Source of the DNA: Toxoplasma gondii ME49
Lineage: Eukaryota > Apicomplexa > Conoidasida > Eucoccidiorida > Sarcocystidae
Reading direction: 5' to 3'
Assembly (NCBI RefSeq): GCF_000006565.2
Contig: NC_031478.1
Span: 6,955,057 to 7,019,056 of the forward strand
DNA: 64,000 bases
The notes under the pieces are model-generated. The model was not told the DNA's origin. It searched no databases and was given only the letters and a program-made list of their open reading frames with translations. The position numbers and the translations under genes were made by a program. The number at the start of each line of letters is the position of its first letter. Within the stretch, counting starts at the first letter, position 1. Positions 24,872 to 36,949 of the stretch are shown piece by piece.

Positions 24872-25982
24872 CGTCGCTTTCAGCGTAGTCTCCTACTGAG
24901 CATCTTGCGCTCTGCGAATTTCGCTTGAATTGACACGGAAGGTGTTCATCGAGGGACGACGAGTGCAGGCGTCCCGGTGCGCGTCCAGTCACCAGGTGAG
25001 GAAAAACGGATGTGGAGGAGGGCCCCAGCCGCCTGAAGCGAGGCTCTAAAAAGTGGCGTTGCAACAGCAAACCGCTACCTGGGTCACGCAGCAGGCCCGA
25101 GAGCAACGTGAACGCGGTTGCACGGGTGACCATCTGCAAGTTCACTCAGCCGGCACATCGCCCCCTGGCCCCCCCCCCCCGCGTCTGTGGTCGGGAAAAA
25201 GCTGGTTTCCCCAACTTCATACCTTGCCACGCGGTCGGTCCTCCCCACGGGGGGCGACCTGCTGTTCCCGCGGGAGGTTAGTTCCTTCTTTGAAAATATG
25301 CTCCAGCGTCATCGTTTACTGCTTTCAGAATTGCAAAGCACTTTCGAACGATTTTACAAGGTGTAAAGACGGGTATTCTCAAGGTGGCGCAGCCAGAGTT
25401 CCTAGCAGCTTGCGAACGCACCACCACGTGGAATTGCTTCCGGGAGAGCTATCCTGTTGCCTGCTTCCGCTTTGTGGCCATCTTTAGATTTTTCATTTCT
25501 TCTCAGCGCTCCAGTCTTTTCAGTAAAGGAGAGCCAATCTGTGTGCGGCCGCGTCCGAAAAAATGGTCGTCGAATTGATTTCGCAGTACCCTTTCTTGAC
25601 TGGCTGCACTAGGGATGACTACCTCGATATTGCGGTCTGGAAGTCCGTAGCTCTCATATGCTAACTTTCCTCAAAAAGACATATTTTTTGTTTGTGCTGT
25701 GTTGGCACTATTGTGTTTCTTAATTATTTAGGTGTTTGTTTTTTCGTTACCCATCAGTGGACGCGCCGGCTTTGCTCGCTGGCGTGGCCGTCTCCCAGCT
25801 TCTGCGTTGTCCAATAACACCGGTGCTGTCTATTTCTGCGCTCATTTCGCAAGAATCGCGGAGAGTTTCATCTCTTTTGCCCGTATCTTGTCGTTTTCTT
25901 AAGAATCGAAGAGGCTATCTTCGCTGCGACTTTAGCCTTTCTCGGTCCGCCCTTGCTGTTGAATCTCATTCGTGTTGGCATT
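24872..25982. promoter_or_regulatory. Divergent intergenic region, deaminase / transporter
   Basis: 1.1 kb between the start codons of the deaminase (-) and the NPT1-type transporter (+) must hold both promoters and leaders. A run of 12 C lies at 25169-25180. I see no coding capacity that can be supported and no defined motif. Confidence 0.5.
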
Positions 25983-27790
25983 ATGGCGGGTCTGCTTAGC
26001 TCGTGCTGCGGTCGCGTGTACGCGTTGCTTCCAGACAGTGCTCATCCGTCTGCACAGCAGAAGACGCCGTTTGGTGTCAACCGGTATGTGCTACTGGTCA
26101 TCTACATGATCTATGCATTGCTAACGTCATCTGTTTATTTCGGATGGCGCAGCATGAGCGCAATGCTTTTCAAATCGGGACAGTTTTCGTGGGTATGCAC
26201 TGGAGAAAGCGCAGATACCTCCCCGGAAGAGGGCGAGACCGATTACCTCTGCGCGCTGCAGGACACCAAAGTGCAGTCGTTGTTCACTATTGCCATGGCG
26301 TGTCATTTTACTTGCAGCGCTGTAGCCGGATATCTGCTTGATACTGTTGGGCCTAAGGCTGTCGCTTTGCTGGGCCAGACGTTCAACGCACTGGCATGGA
26401 TTCTCCTTGCCTTCTCTGGACCAAACTTCAGATCTGTATATCCGGCCTTTGTCTTCATGGGAGCTGGCGCAGACGTCAGTGTTTACCCGACGCTGCTGAT
26501 TGTGAATCTGTTCCCCGGATCAACTGCCCTAATCATGGCTACGCTAGGTGCATGCATTTCGCTGAGTTTCTTCGTTCCGCTTGTCTTGCGTACAATGTGG
26601 GAAAGTACCGGCATTTCATTCGAAGCGGTGTGCATCGGATACGCTGTTGCGGGACCTATCTTGTGTGCCGTCGTCGCTTTTTTTTTTATTCCATTCAAAG
26701 CGTTCAAGGGCGTGGACAACTTCTCAGCCTGTGTAGAGGCAGAGAAACTGGCGAATTCGCCAACGGCCCAGTCGTCCCCGAAGGCGGTAGATAGTCCCCC
26801 GTGTGATGAAGGTGCAAGCTCCCGAGGCCGTCTCGCTGTGTCACACAACACCGAGCGAACAGCTCCTGATGATGAACAGGAAAAAGATAACACAGAGAGG
26901 ATCTCGTTGTCCGATTTGGCTTGTGACCCGCGTTTTAAGAAGCAGAAAGTTTCTTTCTCGTCGCAGGCATTCACCTTTTTGTACTTCGGCATCTGTCTGT
27001 ACTTCACTGTATGCGGATGGGTCATGGCGTACTACCAAGAAGCTGCCGGTCGCTTTTTGTGCAATGACGCGGAGTACACGCTTGAAATTTTGACGCCGCT
27101 CTCGACGATTCCTTGTCTGCTCTTCGGCGTTGTGTAAGCTGCTACACAGAAGTTAGACCTGTTTCGTTCCATCTTTTGATGCACGTGTAGTGAGGAAAGA
27201 GTTCCTTGAAACTGTACAGAATAGTACACGGTAGTGATGTTTATTAGTGTCGACATCGACGAGCTCCCCACGTCTTTTTTGTTAGCTTTATTTTGAAAAT
27301 CTCAAGGTTTTCTTGTCTGACTGGTTTGTGCTTCAGGATCAACCGCATCGGCATCATGCCCGTCATTTTAATGCTGAACACCATCGGTTTGCTAACATAC
27401 GTGTGTGTGGTGGCGGCGGAAAGCGTGGTGGCCCAGTATTTCTCGGTTATCTTCTTTTTCATGTACATTTCGATTTTCACAACCCAGATGTACGTGTTCG
27501 TCGAGTCGACGTTTGATTCAGCGCACTTCGGCAAATTGATCGGCGTGGCGAGCCTAATTGGAGGTCTGTTGTCGTTAATAAGCAACGTCCTTTACGGGGA
27601 TGTCACCGTCGGCATGCTAAACGGCGACACCCGGCCAGTGGTTATCGCGCTTCTCGCGGTCATCATCCTCATGTACCCGATTTTGCTTGCCATGAGGACA
27701 AAAAGGAATCGGAAGAAGCAGATGGAACAAGAAGACATTCGCAGTCGCGTGCTGGAACTCAAAGCAGCACACGCTGCCGATGCAGCATGA
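25983..27790 (+). CDS. NPT1: Major facilitator amino-acid transporter, NPT1/ApiAT family
   Basis: Two exons, 25983-27133 and 27337-27790, join in phase 2 (GTAAGC donor, CTTCAG acceptor), giving 534 residues. The start is the ATG of MAGLLSSCCGRVYALL. About 12 membrane helices are visible: six before a hydrophilic central loop (about residues 245-325) and six after it. The MFS loop signature appears as GYLLDTVGPK after helix 2. The layout, the long ectodomain with Cys between helices 1 and 2 (FSWVCTGE, DYLCALQD) and phrases such as MGAGADVSVYPTLL match the apicomplexan ApiAT family. T. gondii NPT1 (ApiAT1) is a plasma-membrane arginine importer, and this gene is most likely that one. I cannot exclude a close ApiAT paralogue. 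Confidence 0.85.
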
Positions 27791-29977
27791 AAATAAGTCC
27801 CGCACCTGGCGCATGCGTTGTGGCTCTTCAATCGGCCTTCTGAGTAGGGTCGTATTTGTGCAGTTAACAATAAAAGCCAACTTGTGGGGTTATTTGATAT
27901 TCGCATGAGTGAAACGACGATGCAGAAACAGTTGGACCGGAGCATAAAAAAGCAAATGCTCTGTTCTTTATCCTCCGACGCAGGTCGCTGCTGTCTCGGA
28001 AAGAAGACCATTCAGGTTTTTATGGAGCACATTCACATGGCGATGCATTGGGTGCATGCTTGAAAGGGACCTTTGTACAATTCGCAGATCCAGCTAAATA
28101 ACCGCCTCAGTTGCCTTAGGCGCGAAATCACATAGACATGCGAGAAGCGTATGTGCTTCTATGGCAGTTCGGAGAACGGTTACGGCCAAGTTAAACTGTG
28201 ATTAGTATGTGACGTCGACGTTTCAGTGAAGCATGACTGAAAATGAGATTCAGTTGTTAGTAGTGAAGAGGTAATATACAGGAGCGTGGGCCTCTATAAT
28301 AAATGACTAGAAACGTGGAATATTGCGAATTGACGTTCAAAAGAGTAGGTTTCAATCGCACATTTTGACTGATTCTACGTTGAGATGAGACTTCACTGCG
28401 ATTCTGAGATATGAATCCGTTTAGGATAAAATGAGGGCGTTGCTGATGATGGTTTATCGGATTTCGATTCGTACGCTTGAAGCCGCCTGTTAGCAAAGTG
28501 AACCGGTAAGGCCAAACAACGAGTAATCGTGCACTTCACTCGTCACATGCTGGAAAATGGTGGGAACTGTTTGGTACCGTGCGGATCCTGTTTCTGGCAG
28601 CCTGAAGGCGTATCGCAGTCAGGAAGATGTGTACTCGCGCTGGCGATTGTTTAGTCTCTCATGGGAATGGAGGCGAACGCAGCATGCGTACAAACGTGGT
28701 CCAAGCATCATGCTTAAGCAGAGGGGCTTGCACTTTCGAAATCGACGGGGCTGTCTGCCCCCGGAAACCGTTTTTCCTCTCTGAAAAATGAAACCCCGAA
28801 ACGAAATACTGTTCTGGCGTCAGGATGATTGATTCAGTAATGTATCCATAGATACACACTCTTAGAGGCTGAAAAGACGCCGCATTGTCTCAGCTGCATG
28901 CTTCGACTGCCTCAGTCTATGACACCGCAAAGTGAAAACGCCCTGTCAGCTGCAGGCAGTTCCCCTCTTCCACTACAACATAGAGCATTTTGACTCTTTT
29001 CTTTACTGGTGGCCCACCACGTTGTGTAGCTGAAAAAGCCCCACGGAGTCATAAGCAGAAGCGTAGCGCCGACTATCGACGAGTTTGGCCTGGCTCACGA
29101 GAATGACACTCAGGAACAGTCCACTGAATGGCTGTCGCTTTTTCTGTTGCGCTTCCCGCTACGGGATACGCAGAAATCACACAGACTGCGTAAAAGACAG
29201 CAGATGGTCAGGCACTGTTTTTTTCGTCACTTTCCAAGCCGCAAGTTCTGGTGGGGTCACACGTGTGGTTCCAGGTTACCTTCGTCGTGCTAGTTTACTT
29301 GAAATACAGAGGGAGATGTTTGGTTACGAGGAACAACTGTGCTTTAAATTTCAGATCTAGTAAATTCGCGTTGCTGGAGTGCGCCATCGTAATTGCTTTT
29401 GGGTAGAAACGAAACCTTTGGCGGGACAGGCCCTCCCGTCTCCGGTGCGCGAGACACACATCCACTTGGGAAACAGCCGTCCTTTTTTGGCTTGCCTTTG
29501 GTGCAACCGTTGTCTGCCAATTCCTAACGCCCCAACGGAGAAAAAATCCCGTGTGACGAGTTCGGTGCATCTAAAATCTCCCCTTCAAAGGTGTGAGGCC
29601 TTACCGTTTGATACCAGCCTCGCAACCGGCCGGAGTTTCCTTCTCCATTACACTATACGTGGGCTTTCCTGAGTATGCATACAGTCTTTTATGAAGTTCG
29701 GCAGAGCATTTATCTCGGTAGGCAGTTGTCCCACCCCTATGTGTCATTTTGGGGTTCACAGCACAGCGAACAACAGGAACCCAGGCCCGCATCACTGGAG
29801 ACCAGATCTGGAAAGGCCGTCGTTTTGTCAAAGAGTCGGTGGCTACCAGCTTCTGTCACAACCGTGGACTTTGCATGAGTGATGCTCTCGGAATCTGTGA
29901 TGTTTCCAGTGTGACTCCGAGAGGGGCAGAGAGCGCTTTAGGATTGAACAGAAACTTCCTCTCTCCTATTTGCCACG
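27791..29977. other. Intergenic, no supported gene
   Basis: 2.2 kb between two plus-strand genes: the 3' flank of the transporter and the promoter side of the TPR gene. The sequence is comparatively AT-rich near 28200-28450. No frame has a domain or a splice-consistent model. Confidence 0.55.
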
Positions 29978-32900
29978 ATGGCGATGCATGAAAATGAGGC
30001 CTTCTGGAACGATTTTCTCCGTCGACCCGCCGCCCAGAAGGCAATCCAATTGGAGCAGAGGCTGATGATGAGAGAAGCTGTAAGAGCTTTCACAGTAGCT
30101 GGCGAAAATGGCTGATCACACGCAATGCATTACGTGGAAGGGTGACGTAAAACCTCTGTAGAGTCGCTCCTGTCTCCTTTGAACAGTTGTCGTGTCTCTC
30201 TCGATATTTCCGTCTTCTTATCAGGCCGCCGATCTCAAGCATAACCACGATAAGGAGAAAGCAGAGCTGCTGGAGCTGCTGGGCTCTTGCAGCCCGAGCT
30301 CACAGGAACTAATCCAGCCAATGCTCGGCAGCTCCCGAGTCAGATGGTTGCTCAATACTGTGCGGAATCGGGCGGCAACAAACGGACGACTCTTCCACGT
30401 GGAGCTTCAGTCCGATGCAACAACTCTAGAAAAACTCAAGAGATTACGCGAGGAGTTCGAACTCTCCCCAGTTTCATGTAGGAAGAGCCTGTATACGGTT
30501 AGATGTGGTGTAACGATGCATTAGCCTTCAGCTGGTCAAATGTGACAATGCAAAACGAGCTCTTGCTGCAAAGGGGCAGTCCATGGAGGCAATCTCTCGC
30601 GTTGTTTCTGGGTGAATGCCGACTGAGTTGTACACTTGCACCGTGTAACCGACTATATTCCGAGCGAAACCTCCATATATAAGTAGAATGACAGTTGTTT
30701 CAAATAAGACAGTCCATTTTCGTGATTTAGTCATTTGGCGTTTTCCATACTGCTCAATTGTGTGCGATCAAAGTTTCTGCCTCAGAAGAACAAATGCATC
30801 AGGTGAATTCCGATGCAATCAAAGAAATCGGGCCGTCAGATTACTCAGCCCCAGCACAGCGAACATGGCGAGACATTCCGCAAGATGAACTTGCCGAGCG
30901 ACTTTGTAAAGGAGAAATATGCCCCCGGGATGAGTGGATACCAGGTAAGGTGTCTATTTTGTAGACAGCCTGCGTGTTTGATTTGGGGGCACATCCCTGG
31001 GGGCCCCGGTCGTGAAATGCGCAGAATCCCGTTGCTCCATCTGACTATCTGCCCTCACGAAATAGTACAGCTCCGCCATAAAAGTGCTGGCTAGACGCAG
31101 GAAACAGAGTTGCCCTGTCGAATGCTTCTCCTCCGTAATAAGAAGCCCACCAGTGTGCGTGTGTGTGTGTGTGTGCGGCAATGTTGAGTGCGTGTGACGC
31201 GAACCCCCCATCACTACATAAAAAGCATTTGCAACCTACGTAGACTAATGCTAAAGAAACCCCGCAGTGCAAATGGGTTTGACTGCAGGAGTGTCGCGCG
31301 ACAAACGGCCGCTGGATCCTGCTAGTCTGGAGGACCATCTGAAACTCGGTGACCGAATGCTGCAAGAGGGACGGGCGGCGTATGGCGCGGGTGATTTCAA
31401 TCTAGCGAGCATACGGTTCACACAGGGAGTGCAACTGCTGAACTGGGTGAAAGCGGCAAGAGTTGAGGACCAACACCTGATTGACGACATGTACCTTACG
31501 CACCTACGCAACCAGGCGCAAACAGCCCTGAAACTCGAGAAATTTCAGGAGGCTATCAGTGAGAAGAGCACTATGGGCAACTTTGGGAAGAAACAGTGCC
31601 AGTGTAAGGGCAAAGCAGATGTGACAAAAACCCGCATCTCGCACTTGCCACCACTTTCTGGAATCTCGTGCCCGACTAAGATGCACTGGCAAACGGACTG
31701 CGGAAACTGATGACGGTTTTCACCTAATGCTCCACACCATAGCTTGGCACGCAGGGCCACGCGAACAAAGCACTTGGATTGGTCGAGGCGATATTGACGA
31801 TGGCACGTGGTTATAATTATGCCTTCGCTTCCTCTGCGCCATATCTACTCAACCGATGGTATACCCAGTGTCGACTTGGTCTTTCGAAATACATCCAAGG
31901 CGGATGCGTAAAATCCACGAAGTTTCTCAGAGGTCTCCGCAGGTTTGGCAATCCCCTAGCTGCTGATTGGGTGGAGTGTAGAATCTGCTTGTCAATGTAC
32001 GTCTGCGAATACATACTGCATGGCATTCTCAGCGGCACAGCTTATTTAGGGCCAAGTCATGCAGAGTGTGTAAGCGCTCCTTTACTTTGTGCGATGACTC
32101 AGAGGCGTGCACGACCATTATTCAAGACATTGATGAGCATGACGCCAAGGCGAGGTACCGAAGAGCAAAAGCTTACACGATGCTTGGACTTGTCAAATGT
32201 GCCAAGGACGACTACGTCTTTATACTGAAAAGTCCTTACGTCGATGAAACTGCAGTGAAGGCAGCGCGGGCCGCTCTGGCTAACCTCCGTAGAATCCTCA
32301 ACAAATACAAACTCCAAACACGGGAAACAGTGCAGCGGAGCGTGGCTATTGACGTTTTTTCCGGAGATCGGATGTGCCGTGAACGCGAGGTAGCGGACGA
32401 AGGTGGGTTCGCACGCCCAGGTCACGCTGACGACTGTGCGGCCACAGGCCAGTGGACAGAAAAATCACACGTCGCAGACAAGCGATGGTTCGTCGAGCAA
32501 CTAAAAGAAAAAACTTCCAGATTAGAGAGTGGAATCAACATCGACAAGGCTTCGCCAGATGGAGAAGCTGGGGATGAGGGCGACGTCGGACCCTCTCGTG
32601 CGCCTCTGAAGAAAAGTTGGTTCCACAGAGAATCTAGATCCGAACAGTCTCCGACGGCCGACTCGGGGGAGACGATACCACGGAAGGGTGACCGACGCGA
32701 GAAGCATCGCAACGGAAATACGGTGAGAGCCGCGCCTGCCAACAAGGGACCCATGACGATGCTTATTTGCAGTGTTCACTACTGATTAGCGTAGCAAACC
32801 TCGCCTCGTTTGAGGAGGATGAAGAAATATAAAAAAAACAGGATTTGCCTCGCAATTCGAATGGTGTTAGACTGGACTCGACCGTGTTATGTGGGTCCAC

Positions 32901-34028
32901 AGATTCTAGTATTGCAAAAATATAGTCCCCTAACCGTGTACCACCGTACCGTCAAGCCGCTAATACTTGTCCGAGTGCAGGCCAACCCCCTACCACTTCT
33001 TCCGCTTGAGGAAACAAAACTACTTCTGGAAGATTTACTGGACGCGTATACGGTAAGGATTTTTCACTTGATGCGGTGCCTCTGCTGCACGGCTTATGGA
33101 ACCGGGAAACGGACCAACGTAGCCGGCGATGGAGGGTACTTTGAGAACTTTGCTCAGCAAGTCTAAAGTGAACCAACTCGCTCATTCAACGAAGCTACTG
33201 ACACGAACATCTATGCATTATTCGGCTACACCTCGGAGATGGGTAAATAACACGAACACAAACAAAACAGAAGTGTGCCTCAGATCTTCGATACTGGGGA
33301 CCGAAGGCACGGATTCTTGTCTCTACTGGCAACACAAATATCTGATATGATGGCACTCGCCTGTCAACAACACTCAAGCTCCTCGTATGTCCCGAACTGA
33401 ATACCAGCAGGAAACCAAACTGAAACGTGACACGTTCGCGAAGGTATACCGAGCAGTAGTGACAGACCTGTGAACAGAAACGGGGATGAAGCAGCACCTT
33501 GTAATTCAGCACCTCAGGCAACTACAGCAGATTCCCATGTAGCTTTCCGATTCGGGTTCATTAGCAGGATTAACGTCGTTGTTGTGTGTTCCGCGATACA
33601 GTGCCAACGATTGGGTATTACTACATTGGAACACCTGCTGGAAAGACAGCCGACGACCTGTACACCGTGAATCTGTCTCTCCTCCTCCGTCATTTCATCG
33701 TGCCACTCTATCCCCTATGTAGATTTTATCTTTCCCTTGTGGTTCCGTTGTGCAGGATCCTGAAACGCAGGCAGAGCTGGAAAACGCCACTCGGGCTGCA
33801 GACTTCGACATGAGACGGTTTTTGATCCGTGTGCGGAAGTGTCTACCGGAGATTCAGCGACCCGTGTTTGAACGACATCACTTGCCTGGCAAGAATCACC
33901 GCGAGAATCTCCGAATAATGGAGATGAGTGTTTCACACTGGCGGTCAAGTGACGAGGCCGTCGACGAACTCCGAAAAGAGTGCTGGAACGCCATCTTCGG
34001 CGACCTTATTGACCTTGATAGTGCGTGA
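29978..34028 (+). CDS. Tetratricopeptide-repeat protein, immunophilin-like TPR region
   Basis: Seven exons are inferred: 29978-30079, about 30225-30477, 30786-30944, 31268-31558, 32103-32722, 32981-33052, 33756-34028. Phases agree except at the exon 2/3 joint, where the simplest donor would create TAA. It starts MAMHENEAFWNDFLRR. Exons 4-5 encode a TPR block: LEDHLKLGDRMLQEGRAAYG, LTHLRNQAQTALKLEKFQEA, then HDAKARYRRAKAYTMLG, split by an intron inside a repeat. The arrangement recalls the C-terminal TPR of FKBP/AIP co-chaperones, which bind Hsp90-type EEVD tails, but no peptidyl-prolyl isomerase domain is visible. After the TPR come a charged low-complexity stretch and a helical C-terminal domain (FLIRVRKCLPEIQRPVFE). 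Function is unknown beyond probable protein binding. Confidence 0.72.
31153..31178 (+). repeat. GT dinucleotide microsatellite
   Basis: GTGTGC followed by about nine GT units lies in the intron upstream of TPR-gene exon 4. It is a likely polymorphic marker. Confidence 0.8.
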
Positions 34029-35011
34029 ATGAACTCTACTAGGGGAGGAGCGGGTACAACAGCTCGTTCTCCTCGCATCCGACTAGTGAGTGTATGTAGA
34101 CAACTTTCAAAACCCCTTTTGTGTCAAGTCAACTGCTTCGTTAAAACAACTGAATTAGCAGGCACCTCTCGAGAGTAAAAACCACGCATTTCTTTAGAAC
34201 CTACACTGACAGCCGATTTACAGCTGTGAGTGATGGACCCAACCACCGGCAACTGCGTCTTTTCCAGAAGTACGAATTTGTCTACAGACAGTGCATCTGA
34301 AGAAAGCGCAGTACTCGATCACGGACCAACTGTGCCGCTTACAAATACCATTGGACTGGATAGCTGAGCAGCCTGAGCGGTGCCGGAATTCGTCATGGGT
34401 TTATCATCTGTAGCATGAGCTGTTCTGACAGTCCACGGTCCCCGACAGAACAAACCGTTACCCTTCCGGTGACGTCCCTGTACATGAAAGAACACTTGAA
34501 ACCAACCACTTCCCTACTACAGAGCGCGACATTTACCAGAAAACACAATACAACCCCTCTATCAGCGTCGAAATTACGTGCCTACTGAAGGCCATCAGCT
34601 GATATCCTGGCGGTACGAGAAGAATAGATGAGAAAACCGAGGCAACCAATCACAAGGACGCGACACGGTTCTGAAAGAGGATTTGGGATATGCTGTTGTA
34701 TATTCCCCTCACACAATCGCAGGTAAATCGTTTCCCATCCTGGAAAATCGAAGCACTGCCTCAGGATTTGTTTTCAGGGACGGAGGTGAGAACATCAACC
34801 GGCAACGCGCACGATTGAAGCCCCGCGGGTCGCCTGGACCGTCCAGGTAGAGGCTTCTGCTATATCAGCGAAGGGAACACTCTTGAAGTCTGCTGAGCTG
34901 AACATGCTTCTTCAGGGTGACGCATACGTCGCCAAGACACGTACCCCGTAGATGAGAGCTTTCGGACGGCGTTTAGGGTCAACGGAGCAACAGCTTGAGC
35001 GTAGCTCCTCT
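34029..35011. other. Intergenic, no supported gene
   Basis: This is the 3' flank of the TPR gene (+), up to the stop of a probable minus-strand exon. Nothing recognisable was seen. Confidence 0.5.
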
Positions 35012-35366
35012 TCATTCATCAGGGTTGCACTGCTTGTTCACCATGCAAGCACACGCAGAATCTACATCGACCCCTGTCATTTCGGCGTTAATAAGCCCGG
35101 GGTAGCGCTGTTCAATCTCAACAAAACTGACCGTCGGCACATGAACCTCGGCAAATGACGCCCGATCCACTCCCTCCCTCTCAACAGCCTCGATTAGACG
35201 CGTGTTACGTTGCTCTCTTATCGCAGCGACACGGAAGACCAAAGTTAAAAACATACACGTCACGAATTTCACCGACCAGAGAAAAGCGAACGCCATTGTG
35301 GAGACTGTTGTAACAAGTGCAACTAAAAGGACGGGCAGGCACAATGCGCTTTGGGGGTAGTCACCT
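35012..35366 (-). CDS. Probable terminal exon of an unrecognised membrane protein
   Basis: A strong acceptor (CACTTCCCCCTTCAG) precedes GTGACTACC at about 35366. The frame then runs open to a stop at 35012. The product begins DYPQSALCLPVLLVALV and has two adjoining hydrophobic segments (LPVLLVALVTTVSTMAFAF and VKFVTCMFLTLVFRV). A balanced, charged tail follows (IREQRNTRLIEAVEREG, VHVPTVSFVEIEQRYPG). The frame has no in-frame ATG at its head, so an upstream exon in phase 1 is required; I could not place it between 35.4 and 36.9 kb. The family is not recognised. The composition looks like a real protein rather than chance, but the gene model is incomplete. Confidence 0.4.
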
Positions 35367-36078
35367 GAAGGGGGAAGTGAATGGTCACTGCCACTTTACG
35401 TCAAACTTCTTCGCCACTATTTTTGCCTTTCTTCCCTGTCCACATATATGTTTTGCACGTTCGAAAACATGAATTTATGAGTGAGCATTTCGCCGATACT
35501 ACGAACACAATGATTCCGTCACAAAATCGTGTACACCAAGCGCAGACACTCGCGAGTGACAGCCCCTGCACAGCAACAACCACCGCACAGAACAACCCAT
35601 GACATTGAATTCTCAGGAATCAATCGTTGGAAGAAAAGACACGTGGAGGTTTGTTTTAGTAAGCGATCAGCGGATGCTTCTGCTATGTGACTCCCTTCGA
35701 TATCCTGGTAACTCATTCGATGGCTAGTCGGCGTGATGAGGCACACCGTCTGTCCCTTGCATGCAACGAGACTGCGAAACCGCCACTCAGCTCGGGAAGA
35801 GTGTGAAAATTGTTGCATCTCTCCTATCTGACCACGACAGCTTGCTTGACCAGATGTCTTGTCCCCGAGCTACTCAAGATTTTGGTCCATCTTGTGGTGG
35901 GGCACAGTTTCGGCGAAATTACGGTGGCTGCTGTGAGCACGCAGCTCCTAGTCAAGCCTGCCATCGATAAAACCATGTAGCCATTTCGGAGACGCACACA
36001 AGGCACTATCATCGCGACCCCAATTATACGAGGCATGCAACCAAAGGGACTCAACTTTTCGAATAGCGGTAGTGAGCG

Positions 36079-36753
36079 TTGAATTTTAAGAATTGGGCTG
36101 GGAGAATTTCGGCTCGGACTGAAATAATCACTTTTGGTGCCCTTGCTACCTACAGCAACGGAAACTTCTACACTTCGATGGCACCACTTCCGAGGGATCG
36201 AAAAGGTTGGGTTTCGCTTGATGTGATACGGCATATCTGCGAGCGCTCCGGGAGTACCACCAGTGCATCTCAAAACGACCTGCTAACAAAGCCAGCACAT
36301 ATCGATTTGGTGTCACAGGTTCTCACTAGTGCCATGAATCTTCAGCCCGTGGGACACCTGTGCGAGCAGTTTGGCGTGAAAGTTTCCAAGTTGCCGACGG
36401 GGAAGGAAATAGTAGCTGTAGACTGGACGCCCTTCCTCCTTGTTGACTCACCTAGATACAGACTAGGCGCGCGCTGTGGCATCCTGGCATTCCACAGAAC
36501 TGGCGAAGCTTCAATATACTTGCCCAAGACCTCTTCATACCAGCCACGTGCCATCCACCATTTGAAGCTTCCACTTCTATCGAATGTTAGTGCGGGTAGC
36601 AGTGAATGCGGCACTGCAAGGTCTCCGTCCCTCCTTCAGATTCCCTGTGCTGCAACGAACAGACACTCTACACGAGTCGCCCCACTTATCAAGAATCTCT
36701 TGGCTCCGTGTGTTCTTCGGCCGAGGCGTTGTCAACTCGCGGTCACCACCTAA
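36079..36753 (+). CDS. Possible hypothetical protein, 224-codon open frame
   Basis: An uninterrupted plus-strand frame whose middle reads like protein (VGHLCEQFGVKVSKLPTGKE, VDWTPFLLVDSPRYRLGARC, FHRTGEASIYLPKTSSYQP). No domain is recognised, no good splice partners were found, and the first ATG has a weak context. The opposite strand of the same stretch also looks partly protein-like. It may be one exon of an undetected gene or a long chance frame. Confidence 0.25.
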   Translation: MNFKNWAGRISARTEIITFGALATYSNGNFYTSMAPLPRDRKGWVSLDVIRHICERSGSTTSASQNDLLTKPAHIDLVSQVLTSAMNLQPVGHLCEQFGVKVSKLPTGKEIVAVDWTPFLLVDSPRYRLGARCGILAFHRTGEASIYLPKTSSYQPRAIHHLKLPLLSNVSAGSSECGTARSPSLLQIPCAATNRHSTRVAPLIKNLLAPCVLRPRRCQLAVTT

Positions 36754-36949
36754 CGTTGCTAGGCGAACATTATCGATTCCGCCTAACACGATGATGGTGC
36801 ACTAAAATCAGGAGTCTTATCTCGCATAGACAGAAGAAAAGAGAAAGTGACACCTCAAAAGAGATGCTGATATACTATCGCTCACGATTGTTCTAATCCC
36901 ACCAGTGCTCGGTTTGGAATGACAACCGCTGTCATTCACATGCGGCGAC

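Noticed and set aside
24485..24928. Overlapping plus-strand frames opposite deaminase exon 1.
   Set aside because: They are antisense shadows; the minus strand carries the metal-binding HVH motif and matching splice sites.
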